Below are positions 34,665 through 42,609 of a DNA stretch of 64,000 nucleotides, piece after piece. Location of the stretch: the NCBI GenBank assembly GCA_046565505.1, contig JBKHYJ010000074.1, positions 1 to 64,000 on the forward strand, given 5' to 3'. The notes below the pieces were generated by a model, which had not been told where the DNA came from, searched no databases, and was given only the letters and a program-made list of their open reading frames with translations. How positions within the stretch are numbered: position 1 is the stretch's first letter; each line of letters begins with the position of its first letter. The stretch is from JBKHYJ01 sp046565505. Its GTDB lineage: Bacteria; Acidobacteriota; Blastocatellia; UBA7656. Position numbers and translations under genes: made by a program.

Positions 34665-35786
34665 CTACCTGAGGTCGATCTCCTGCCGCCTCGTGACGAG
34701 CGATTCGACGCGCGATTCGTTGACTTCGTAGCCTATGCCCGGGCCGTCCGGGGCCGTGATCGTCCCGCGATCGGAGACCGTTACAGGAGGGACGATGATG
34801 TCTTCCTCCCAATACCTCTCAGACGCCGACACGTCGCCGGGGAGCGTGAAGCCTCCGAGCGTGGACATCGCGATGTTGTGCGCGCGGCCGACGCCCGACT
34901 CCAGCATGCCGCCGCACCACACGGGAATTCCGCGCTTGGCGCAGTAGTCCTGAATCATACGGGCCTCGCAATGGCCGCCCACCCGACCCAGTTTTATGTT
35001 TATAATTTTGCAAGAGCCCAACTCGTGCGCGTGCCGCGCGTCGTTCACAGTCAGTATCGACTCGTCCAGGCAAATCGGGGTCGAAATCTCTTTCTGTAGA
35101 GTCGAATGATCGACGAGGTCGCCGGCGGCCAGTGGCTGCTCGATCATCATCAGGTTGTACTGGTCCAGCCGCCTGAGCAGGTCTATGTCCGCGAGCGTGT
35201 AGGCGGAATTCGCGTCTACCGTCAGCAGGATCTTGGGGAACTCCGCGCGCACTGCCCGGACCAGATCGACGTCCCTGCCCGGCTTGATCTTGATCTTTAT
35301 TCGCTGATAGCCGCTCTCGACTTCGCGCGCGACTTTTGCCAGGAGCGCGTCGGTCGTCTCCTGCAAACCTATCGACACGCCCGACGCTATCTCCGCGCGC
35401 GTGCCGCCTATGTGCCGCCAGAGCGGCTTGCCTGCGAGCCTCGATTCAAGGTCCCAGATGGCGGCCTCCACGCCGCCTTTCGCCATGCGATTGCCGCGTA
35501 TTCGCAGTAGCACGTCGTTGACCTCATGCGCGGCCCCGACGCGCGCCGCGGCCAGTATCCGCGCCACGTAATTGGCCGCGATCAGCCATGCCGTGTCTAT
35601 CGTCTCGTGGTTGTAGAAAGGGTCTTCCGGCGCGGTGCATTCGCCGTACCCGAACGCGCCCGATTTATCGAACACGCGGACTATCATGATGCGCCGCCGC
35701 GTCGTGCGACCGAAGCTCGTCTCAAACGGCCACCTGAGCGGCAGTTCTATCTCTCTTAATTCCAATCTCTCCAGGTCTAGCTTCAT
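34665..35786 (-). CDS. Enolase-superfamily N-acylamino acid racemase / o-succinylbenzoate synthase
   Basis: This 373-residue protein is a member of the MLE/OSBS/NSAR group. The catalytic lysines K164 and K166 (KIKIK), the metal ligands D191 (VDANSAY), E216 (MIEQPL) and D241 (CLDES), and the second-face lysine K265 (IKLGRVGG) are all present, so it should be active. Family members make o-succinylbenzoate for menaquinone (MenC), racemise N-succinylamino acids, or do both. The upstream GNAT gene (gap 11 bases) matches the succinyltransferase-racemase pairing known from D-amino acid conversion. A MenC role is equally possible because ubiE/menG is in the window, but no other men genes are adjacent. 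Confidence 0.85.
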   Translation of the reverse strand: MKLDLERLELREIELPLRWPFETSFGRTTRRRIMIVRVFDKSGAFGYGECTAPEDPFYNHETIDTAWLIAANYVARILAAARVGAAHEVNDVLLRIRGNRMAKGGVEAAIWDLESRLAGKPLWRHIGGTRAEIASGVSIGLQETTDALLAKVAREVESGYQRIKIKIKPGRDVDLVRAVRAEFPKILLTVDANSAYTLADIDLLRRLDQYNLMMIEQPLAAGDLVDHSTLQKEISTPICLDESILTVNDARHAHELGSCKIINIKLGRVGGHCEARMIQDYCAKRGIPVWCGGMLESGVGRAHNIAMSTLGGFTLPGDVSASERYWEEDIIVPPVTVSDRGTITAPDGPGIGYEVNESRVESLVTRRQEIDLR

Positions 35787-35797
35787 GTCAGTCTCTT

Positions 35798-36622
35798 CTA
35801 TTCGATCATCGCCCCGTTGATCTCATACATGCCGACGGCCGGAATCTCTCTGTACGCGCTGAAAGTGAATTGCTTCTCGTCCCCGGCGAACAGGTAGCGG
35901 CTCTCAGCGTTCTGAGGGTCGCGCTCGAACCCCCTGACGATCAAACCGCTGTTGATGTGCCTCAAGAAATCTTCGCGCACCCTGTAGCGCCATTGGAGGT
36001 GATCGTCGACGGAGCAGGCGCGCACGACGCCTATGTCGTCCGGGATGACGACGAAGGGGCTCCCGGCCGGCACGCGGGGGCGCCTGCCCGCGAGCGCCGC
36101 CTCGACGTGAGGCGACGCGACCCACCACTCCGCGAAGACGCGGTCGGATGGCACGCCGGAATCAAATATCGAAGAGAGTCCTTCGCCGTAATAATTGACC
36201 TCGTAGCGGCGAATGATAGCCCCGAGCTTATTGATATTCAGGTGCGCGTTGCGCGATTGAAGCGGGTCGAACGTCCATATGATAAGCGAAATCCCCGCCT
36301 TCAGCGCGAACTGGCGCTGCGCCAGCTTCATGCGGTATCCGATGTCTTTGTGCCTGAGGTCCTCGACGACCGCCGCCAGGTGCGAATGGTATACGACGTC
36401 CTTGCCGACCAGCGCCAGCATCGTGTGCACGAACCCGACCAGCCGCCCGCCCGCGTCGAACGCGCCGATCGTAGGGGCCTGGCAGGCTTTGGAAATCATG
36501 TAAAGCCTGATAGGCATGATGCCTATGTCGTCATCCTTCCACACGGCGCGTTCTAGCTCTATGCACTGCCGGAAATCATCTATTGATACACACTCTCTGA
36601 TCGTAACGTCGGTCTCTGGCAT
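35798..36622 (-). CDS. GNAT-superfamily acyltransferase paired with the racemase
   Basis: This 274-residue protein begins with a GNAT fold (about residues 1-150), with FVHTMLALVGKDVVYHSHLAAV and DIGYRMKLAQRQFAL forming the acyl-CoA-binding region. A longer C-terminal half contains WTFDPLQSRNAHLNINKLGAI. This resembles the predicted acetyltransferases often encoded beside N-acylamino acid racemases, where they succinylate D-amino acids. It is the first gene of the operon GNAT-racemase-fabG. A promoter at 36631-36659 would start transcription within about two bases of the ATG, so the mRNA may be leaderless; no ribosome-binding site is visible. Confidence 0.82.
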   Translation of the reverse strand: MPETDVTIRECVSIDDFRQCIELERAVWKDDDIGIMPIRLYMISKACQAPTIGAFDAGGRLVGFVHTMLALVGKDVVYHSHLAAVVEDLRHKDIGYRMKLAQRQFALKAGISLIIWTFDPLQSRNAHLNINKLGAIIRRYEVNYYGEGLSSIFDSGVPSDRVFAEWWVASPHVEAALAGRRPRVPAGSPFVVIPDDIGVVRACSVDDHLQWRYRVREDFLRHINSGLIVRGFERDPQNAESRYLFAGDEKQFTFSAYREIPAVGMYEINGAMIE

Positions 36623-36630
36623 AGCCGTGC

Positions 36631-36659
36631 AGTATAATTAGCCATGACTTTACATTCAA
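36631..36659 (-). promoter_or_regulatory. Sigma-70-like promoter giving a nearly leaderless mRNA
   Basis: On the reverse strand TTGAAT (36659-36654), a 17-base spacer and TATACT (36636-36631) precede the GNAT gene. The expected start near 36624 is at the ATG (36622). Confidence 0.55.
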
Positions 36660-36738
36660 GTCGGCGCGCGGGCACGCGGGGCGGGCGGGCTCGTCGAATT
36701 AGCGCGTCACTTTTTCGATGTGCTATACTTCGGAGCGG

Positions 36739-37536
36739 ATGGCCGACAAGAACGACAGCGTACTCGACAAAGCCGAGAGCCTCGCTAGACGGATCCTTGA
36801 GCGGGTCGGCTCGAAAGTCGACGCGAAATCCGCCGCCGAGCAGACGCTCAGCCCGCGCGAGGTGGGCGAGCTCACATCCAGAATCGAGCGCGTCATCGAA
36901 GCGAGCCTCAGGGAAGATAAGAACGGCGTGAAGCGCGTCGCGCCCAATCGCTACAAAGTGCTCTTCACGTACGAAGAGACCTCGCGGCTGAACTCACAAT
37001 ACATCGAGGTGCTCGCCAAAGAGTTGAAGGCCGCCGTCTTCGAGTTCATCAACAACCGCCGTTACGAAGTGCTCGGCCCCGTCGAGTTGGAGACGGGCAG
37101 CGACCTTTTCGCCAAAGCGACCGTGATAAGGCCGACCTTCGAGGGCGAGTCAGACGCGCAGCCCCCCGCGGAGCCCGCCTCGAAGGCGGCTACAAAGCCG
37201 GGGCCGGCGGCGGCCCGGGCCGCGGGGCCCCGCATGATGAGTTTACAGAGCGCGGACGGCCGAAGCTTTCGCGTCGAGCTTAAGCCCGACAGCGCGCCCG
37301 CCTACATCGGGCGCGCGAGCACGAACGCCGTGCGGATAGACGATTCGAGCATCTCGCGCCTGCACGCTTCCATCGCGCAGCGTAGCAATGGCGAGATTGT
37401 GATAGCGGACCTCGGCAGCTCGAACGGGACTTACGTTAACGAAAGGATGCTCGCCGCGAACGAGGCGCGCGTACTGAACCCCGGCGACGTCATAGGGGTC
37501 GGCGACTTCAAGCTGACCGTGTCCGCGGTCGAGTGA
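36739..37536 (+). CDS. FhaA-like protein: DUF3662 domain plus FHA domain
   Basis: This 265-residue protein has an N-terminal domain (about residues 1-140) like that of mycobacterial FhaA (DUF3662: RIERVIEASLREDKNGVKRVAPNRYKV pattern). A proline/alanine linker follows, then a C-terminal FHA domain (about 165-265) with GRASTNAVRIDDSSISRLHA and LGSSNGTYVNERML. FHA domains bind phosphothreonine. FhaA and FhaB in actinobacteria link Ser/Thr kinases to cell-wall synthesis, and here too pbpA and rodA follow. Unlike that locus, no kinase or phosphatase gene is adjacent. TATACT at 36724-36729 may be the -10 box. ATG 36739 follows GGAG closely. Confidence 0.82.
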   Translation: MADKNDSVLDKAESLARRILERVGSKVDAKSAAEQTLSPREVGELTSRIERVIEASLREDKNGVKRVAPNRYKVLFTYEETSRLNSQYIEVLAKELKAAVFEFINNRRYEVLGPVELETGSDLFAKATVIRPTFEGESDAQPPAEPASKAATKPGPAAARAAGPRMMSLQSADGRSFRVELKPDSAPAYIGRASTNAVRIDDSSISRLHASIAQRSNGEIVIADLGSSNGTYVNERMLAANEARVLNPGDVIGVGDFKLTVSAVE

Positions 37537-37657
37537 TCGCGCAGACCCCGGCGCGCGGGCGCGGCGTCTGCCGATGGGCCGCTTGAAAGTTAAAGAAAAC
37601 TGACGGCCCGCAAAGAGCGGCCGTCTTCGCGAGCAGAGGGGCTGGAGTCGATTCTCT

Positions 37658-39460
37658 ATGTGGATTCCCTACGTCCTCACGATAATTTTCGTAGCCATAG
37701 GATTGCTTCTGTCGCTCGTCATGGCATGGGCCGCCTGGCGTCACCGCAACCCGCCCGCGTTTGCCGGAGAAGAACTCCCGAAAGATTTGAAGGAATTCGG
37801 GCCGGCGGCGACGAACCGCTGGCTACGCGGCCTCAGGGTGTTCCTGGCCCTGTTGCTGTTGACGGTCTTCGGGTTCCACTCCTACTGGGTATTCAAAGCC
37901 GACTCGGGTAAAGAATTCGGTCAGGCAAAGCGGCTCGACGCGCGCAACCTGAGGCTGGCCGAAAGCGGCCTGAAGGGGTGGGTGCTGGACCGGACGGGCA
38001 AGCTTGAGAACGCGCTCATACGCTACCGCAACGATGGCGGCGTCATCACGCGCGAGTACCCGCTCGGCGCGGCCGCCGTGCACCTGACCGGCTACTCCGA
38101 TTTCATCTTCGGCGCGGGCGGCATGGAGTACGCCTACCGTGACTGGCTCACCGAGCCCGTCAGCACGTACAACCAGATGAACTCGCCCATCCCTGTGGGC
38201 AAGGACCTGACCGTCTCGATAGACGCCGGCTTGCAGCGCGAAGCCTATGGCCTGCTCCAATCGACGGGCAAGCCGTCGGCCGCCGTCGTGCTCCTGCTGC
38301 CAAACAACGAGGTGCTCGCGATGGCGACCGCCCCGAGCTTCGAGCCCCGCTCGATCACCGACGAAAGCACCTGGCGGCGGATGAGCGAGATTGCCGAGAA
38401 CGCGCCCTTGATCAGCCCGCTCGTCAACCGCGCGCTCGGCACGCTCGTAACTGGGGGCGCGGCTTTCTACTACAGGCCGGGGTCAACTTTCAAAGTGTTC
38501 GTCGCCGCCGCGGCCGAAGACAGCGGCATGACGCAGGAGACCTTCACCTGCAGGGCGGAAGGGTTCACGCCGCAAGGCTCGAACCGCCCCGTCAGGGATT
38601 TTGAAGGCGAGGTGCACGGGACGATTGGCCTCCAGGACGCGTTCAAGGTTTCCTGTAACCAGTATTTCGCGCAGCTCGGCCTGAAGCTGGGCAAAGAACG
38701 GCTCGCGAACTACGCGCGGCGCCTGGGGTTTTCGACCTCGCCCGACGACAAGACTTTTCGCTCGACCGACCTGTGGCAGATCGCGCATGGGAACCAGGAC
38801 CGTTTTGATTACGTCTTCGCGCCCCCGATCACGAGAATGAATCTGGCGGCGAAAGCTACGAGCTTCGACGTGGCGCTGCAATCTTTCGGGCAGGGCTACG
38901 ACGACCTCACCGTGATGTACATGGCTTTGATAACGGCCGCCGCGTCGAGCCCCGATGGTGCGTTCGTCGCGCCTACGTTTGAGGTGGGCGGGCAGAGAAA
39001 GATCGTCAGCCCATTCATCTCGCCACAGGCGGCGGCGCAGGTGCGCGCGTTGATGCGGCTGGTCGTCGAGCAGGGGACCGCGGTGGGGGCGTTCGCGCCG
39101 CTGGCCGGCCGCATGACCGCGGGCGGCAAGACGGGGACGGCGGACCGCGACGTTCCTGTTTACGACAAGCAGGGCAACCCCGTTGTCGATCACGTGGACA
39201 AGGACGGCGACAAGCACTACAAGGTCGAAGGGTGGACGGATTCCTGGTTCGTTGGGATCGCGCCGGCCGATAACCCCCAGATAGTCTACGCCGTCCTGGT
39301 AGAGAATGGCGGGCAGGGCGCGAGGGCGGCCGCGCCGATTGCGGTCAAGCTCATAGAAAAGGCCACGCAGCTAGGCTACGTAAAAGGCGTCCCGGCTGGC
39401 CCCGCGAAGCCGCCCACCGCGAGCGCGCCCCCGCTCGGCAAGCCGCAGGCCAACCGATGA
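37658..39460 (+). CDS. pbpA: Class B penicillin-binding protein (PbpA-like transpeptidase)
   Basis: This 600-residue transpeptidase cross-links peptidoglycan. It has a hydrophobic N-terminus with two membrane segments (about 3-27 and 65-85), a short dimerisation region with LKGWVLDRTGKLENALIRY (a PbpA/FtsI-like N-domain motif), and the acyl-serine domain: S276-T-F-K279, S332-C-N334 and K491-T-G493. A proline-rich tail ends the protein. It is smaller than typical FtsI and pairs with the following rodA gene (gap 13 bases), as SEDS-bPBP partners do. A 7-bp hairpin (37602-37608 with 37619-37625) lies in the leader without a U-run. Confidence 0.88.
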   Translation: MWIPYVLTIIFVAIGLLLSLVMAWAAWRHRNPPAFAGEELPKDLKEFGPAATNRWLRGLRVFLALLLLTVFGFHSYWVFKADSGKEFGQAKRLDARNLRLAESGLKGWVLDRTGKLENALIRYRNDGGVITREYPLGAAAVHLTGYSDFIFGAGGMEYAYRDWLTEPVSTYNQMNSPIPVGKDLTVSIDAGLQREAYGLLQSTGKPSAAVVLLLPNNEVLAMATAPSFEPRSITDESTWRRMSEIAENAPLISPLVNRALGTLVTGGAAFYYRPGSTFKVFVAAAAEDSGMTQETFTCRAEGFTPQGSNRPVRDFEGEVHGTIGLQDAFKVSCNQYFAQLGLKLGKERLANYARRLGFSTSPDDKTFRSTDLWQIAHGNQDRFDYVFAPPITRMNLAAKATSFDVALQSFGQGYDDLTVMYMALITAAASSPDGAFVAPTFEVGGQRKIVSPFISPQAAAQVRALMRLVVEQGTAVGAFAPLAGRMTAGGKTGTADRDVPVYDKQGNPVVDHVDKDGDKHYKVEGWTDSWFVGIAPADNPQIVYAVLVENGGQGARAAAPIAVKLIEKATQLGYVKGVPAGPAKPPTASAPPLGKPQANR

Positions 39461-39473
39461 AAGGCGACGATCA

Positions 39474-41147
39474 ATGGAGAATACGAAAACACGATTCAGC
39501 CGCACGAGCCCGACGCTTCATCTGGTCCTGCTGGTCCTCGTCTTCGGGTTGGCCTTCCTAGGCTATGTCGCGATCATCTGGTCGGGCGAGTTGCATGGCT
39601 ATTCTCCCAGCAAGGTGGTGGCAGCGCGCGACCTCGCGCTGTTCCTCCCCATACTGGCGATCTTCTTCTGGCTGACCCGGAGGCAGAGGCACCGCGGGGA
39701 GATGATGCTGCTTACGGCGGCCGTGCTGCTGTTCGCCTTCGGGATGCTGATGCAGTATCGCCTGTTCTCGGACCCCGAGTATGGCGCACGCGGCGGCGAG
39801 CGCGCTAAGGCCCGCGACGCCAAAGGCCAGACCATCAGGCTGCTCAACGTCGAGACCGGCTACGACGATCAAAAGAAGGCCTTTATGTTCGGGTCGCCGG
39901 ACGCCGTGCCGCAAAAGCCATCCACCGCGAAGCTGCCCGTATATGAACGCTCGCTCGGGGACATATTTACTTCGGTCAACACATACATACCGCTGGCGGC
40001 CCTGCTGGCGCTGGTGGCGGGGTACAGGCTCTTCAGGAACGACAACATGCTGCTCTGGGTACAGCGGCATGCTCTAATCATAGGGCTCTTCACCATGATC
40101 CCGTTCGCGGCGGTCGCGTTCCTGAGCGAGGAGGGGAAATTCCTCGGGCAGACGACGCCGTGGGAGGGCGTGAAGATTTTTTTCTTGCTGAGCTTCGCGG
40201 GATTACTCGCGGATTCGTATCATCACTTGAGGCGCACACACTGGGGGCTGCCGCCGGCGCGCTACCTTCTGCCTTTCATCCTCATCGCTGCCATGCCCGT
40301 CATACCGTTCTTCGCCCTCTCTGATTTCGGGCAGATGCTCGTGTTCTTCGGCGTATACCTGATGCTTTACGTCGTCGCCGTGAGGAGGAAGGCCCAACTG
40401 GCTTACGCGCTGGTAGTCGTGGCGCTCGTGTTCGGAATCTTCTCCGGCGCGTCGCTCGTTTACGGGCTGTTCAGCACGGAGAAGAAACCCGTGACGGCCT
40501 TCGGCGTACCGGGCAGGGTCTATTTCAGGTTCTATCAATGGATTCACACGTGGGAGCCGCCGCCCCCCGATACGTGGTGGTGGAAGCGGGATTATGAAAG
40601 GTATTTGAAGGCAAAGAACCTGACGCCCGACCCGAACGACCAGCAAGAGATAAAGCAGTGGAATTCCGAGGCATGGTCCGACAAGGTGCTACAGCAATCA
40701 CAAGGGTTGTTCGGCGTGAACGAAGGGGCCGTGCTCGGAGAAGGGCTAGGGCTCGGGTTCCCGGAAACCGTCCCCATCTCAGATTCTGACTTCATATACG
40801 CGGCCATCTCTGAGGAGACGGGACTTCTGGGCGGAACAATCATTATTATCGCGCTCGCCGTCTTTATCATGGCTGGGACCGCCATAAGCTTAGGCGCGGC
40901 AGACATGTACACTAAGCTGCTCGCCGCGGGCTTCACGGCCTTTATCGGATTTCAAGCAATCGTGAATATCGGGGGGGTGCTCAGACTGCTGCCCATGACA
41001 GGAATCACGCTGCCGTTCGTAAGTCATGGCGGGTGGTCTTTGATTACTTCATTCGCCATGCTCGGCATTCTGCTGGCGTTCTCTCACCGCAACGCCGTGG
41101 CAAGGCCGGTGATTGAGAAGGCCCCGGAATTTGTTCCTGTCAGATGA
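39474..41147 (+). CDS. rodA: SEDS-family peptidoglycan polymerase (RodA/FtsW)
   Basis: This 557-residue polytopic protein has about ten membrane helices. The C-terminal signature runs LRLLPMTGITLPFVSHGGWSLI, and VYFRFYQWIHTW precedes the large extracellular loop. SEDS proteins polymerise lipid II into glycan strands with a class B PBP partner, here PbpA. Two extracellular insertions (about residues 95-160 and 330-420) make it longer than the usual 370-450 residues. It is the last gene of fhaA-pbpA-rodA and is followed by a non-coding region with a sigma-54 promoter and a terminator. Confidence 0.88.
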   Translation: MENTKTRFSRTSPTLHLVLLVLVFGLAFLGYVAIIWSGELHGYSPSKVVAARDLALFLPILAIFFWLTRRQRHRGEMMLLTAAVLLFAFGMLMQYRLFSDPEYGARGGERAKARDAKGQTIRLLNVETGYDDQKKAFMFGSPDAVPQKPSTAKLPVYERSLGDIFTSVNTYIPLAALLALVAGYRLFRNDNMLLWVQRHALIIGLFTMIPFAAVAFLSEEGKFLGQTTPWEGVKIFFLLSFAGLLADSYHHLRRTHWGLPPARYLLPFILIAAMPVIPFFALSDFGQMLVFFGVYLMLYVVAVRRKAQLAYALVVVALVFGIFSGASLVYGLFSTEKKPVTAFGVPGRVYFRFYQWIHTWEPPPPDTWWWKRDYERYLKAKNLTPDPNDQQEIKQWNSEAWSDKVLQQSQGLFGVNEGAVLGEGLGLGFPETVPISDSDFIYAAISEETGLLGGTIIIIALAVFIMAGTAISLGAADMYTKLLAAGFTAFIGFQAIVNIGGVLRLLPMTGITLPFVSHGGWSLITSFAMLGILLAFSHRNAVARPVIEKAPEFVPVR

Positions 41148-41289
41148 AGGTTTGTGCCAGCTTTCCACAGCACGCGACATTTGCGTCTCAAACAAGGCGT
41201 CGGGGTAATAAAACAGAAAGGTGTCGGGTCCCGACTATGTGACTTTTAGATAGAGCATTTGCAGGCGATTTTAAGAGGCGGAGGGTCGC
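41148..41289. promoter_or_regulatory. Upstream region of the sigma-54 small RNA, with palindrome
   Basis: No coding frame is seen. A perfect palindrome GTCGGG-T-CCCGAC (41223-41235) lies about 55 bases upstream of the -24 box, a usual place for an enhancer-binding protein. A related GGCGTCGGGG lies near 41196-41205. Confidence 0.4.
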
Positions 41290-41305
41290 TGGCACGGGCC
41301 TTGCA
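41290..41305 (+). promoter_or_regulatory. Sigma-54 (-24/-12) promoter, full consensus
   Basis: TGGCACG, four bases, TTGCA. Every conserved position of the sigma-54 consensus is met, with GG at 41291-41292 and GC at 41303-41304. The predicted start is about 41316. No coding frame follows. Confidence 0.75.
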
Positions 41306-41315
41306 GTTAATAAAA

Positions 41316-41408
41316 GCATATTTTAGAGCATCACCCACCCAACGATGCTCGCAAGATACAACCTGAGGGGCCAAGAGGCACTGGATGATTCCGGTGCCTT
41401 TTCTTTTT
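41316..41408 (+). ncRNA. Candidate sigma-54-dependent small RNA, about 92 nt
   Basis: Between the sigma-54 promoter and a strong intrinsic terminator lies a non-coding stretch. The first hairpin pairs GAGCAT (41326-41331) with ATGCTC (41345-41350) and exposes a C-rich 13-base loop, CACCCACCCAACG. Such loops can pair with purine-rich ribosome-binding sites. A single-stranded linker follows, then the terminator hairpin. There is no ribosome-binding site with a start codon; the neighbouring VWFA gene is on the other strand. I do not recognise the family. The layout (regulated promoter, about 90 nt, terminator) is that of a regulatory small RNA. Confidence 0.55.
41376..41408 (+). terminator. Intrinsic terminator of the small RNA
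   Basis: A nine-bp stem (41376-41384 with 41391-41399, one G-U) encloses a 6-nt loop. It is preceded by AAG and followed by TTTCTTTTT. It can also stop read-through from rodA. Confidence 0.8.
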
Positions 41409-41460
41409 GGCGGCAACGCTCAGCCCGATCAATAGCCACAGCTAAAGGCCGCCCGGTTGA

Positions 41461-42390
41461 TTAATTCGCCGAGCGAAAGTGCTCCGGGTGTGACCCTTTC
41501 GTACGCAGTTGTACGCTGGCGTCGTGCGACATCAGTAGCAGCCGCCGCGCGTTTAAAGTGTTGATGCCGGACGGGGTGTAGACGAGCCTGTACCAGTTCT
41601 TTCTCATGTCGTCGGCTATTGTCTTAGCGGACTCTTCGATCTTCTCGAACGAGTAAATCGCGCCGCCCGTCCCCTCAGTCAATTGCTCTAGCGCTGCCCT
41701 GGGCTTGGGCTTGTCTCTCATCAACGCGCCGCGCGTGCGGTCCGACACCTGAACGGCGTAGAGGACGATGTTGGCCTCCTGGAGCGCGCGAAGGGCGTCG
41801 GCAAATTTGGTCTTGCTTTCGCTGTCGTACCCGTCGCTCACCAGTATGATGGCGCGCTTCTCCATCCCGGTCTTCGCTTGATTTGCGTGCGCGTCGGAAA
41901 CGGCTATCAGCGCGTCGAAGAGGTTCGGGAACCCTTTGCGGATTATCTTTCCCGCCGCGGCCTGTAGCTTGGCGAGGTCCGGCGTCATGTCTTCGATTAT
42001 CTCAGCCGACTCGTTATACCCGACAACCATCATCTGGTCGTCGGAGTACAATTCATTAATCACAGCCTGAACCGCCCCCTGCAAAGCGGCGGGCTCGGCC
42101 CTGAGGTTCGCGCTGCTGTCGATCATCAGGATGATCCGCGACCCTGAATCGAGCCGCGAAAAACTTTGTATCTCTTGAGGCGTGCCTGCGTCATAGAGGT
42201 CGAAGTCCTCACGCGTGACGACCCTGTTTTCGGGCGCGTGAACTATGACGTTGAGCGTTATGGTGCGGCGGCCCGGGCTTGCGCCCTTCCCGGATTGCGA
42301 GAGCGCCGCGCCCGAAAGAAAGGCGACGGCCAGGAGGGCGATTAAAACTCTTTGAGCTTCGTAAGGGGCTGGCGATGGGAATAGGCTCAT
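41461..42390 (-). CDS. VWFA-related domain protein of the acidobacterial type
   Basis: This 309-residue exported protein has an N-terminal hydrophobic signal (about residues 12-32), a short beta region (TITLNVIVHAPENRVVTREDF) and a von Willebrand factor A domain. The MIDAS-like motif is MIDSSANLR (D-x-S-x-N), with later ILVSDGYDS. The domain type, with the D-F-x-L-Y-D-x-G lead-in, is expanded in Acidobacteriota. These proteins are thought to be periplasmic or surface adhesion and assembly factors, but few have known functions. ATG 42390 was chosen because GGGGAG lies upstream; the frame extends to 42504 without a ribosome-binding site. Confidence 0.8.
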   Translation of the reverse strand: MSLFPSPAPYEAQRVLIALLAVAFLSGAALSQSGKGASPGRRTITLNVIVHAPENRVVTREDFDLYDAGTPQEIQSFSRLDSGSRIILMIDSSANLRAEPAALQGAVQAVINELYSDDQMMVVGYNESAEIIEDMTPDLAKLQAAAGKIIRKGFPNLFDALIAVSDAHANQAKTGMEKRAIILVSDGYDSESKTKFADALRALQEANIVLYAVQVSDRTRGALMRDKPKPRAALEQLTEGTGGAIYSFEKIEESAKTIADDMRKNWYRLVYTPSGINTLNARRLLLMSHDASVQLRTKGSHPEHFRSAN

Positions 42391-42609
42391 TTGAAAACTC
42401 CCCGCCGGGTGAATCTGTGACCGCGGGTCCGCCCCGCCATTCCTCGCCGGCTTTGCTTCTCTATCATCCAGATTATTCCAGAACGAGATGCCGTCTTGCA
42501 ACAATGGCCCCGCCGCGAAGCGAATAGAATAATTTCACCGGCTACCGCTTGTCACCGATGATTGCGGTTGCTATGCTTGCTTCTCTCGACTGGAGCATTT
42601 CGCCGAGTT

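Noticed and set aside
37602..37625. 7-bp hairpin between fhaA and pbpA as a terminator
   Set aside because: No U-run follows, so it is at most an RNA structure in the leader.
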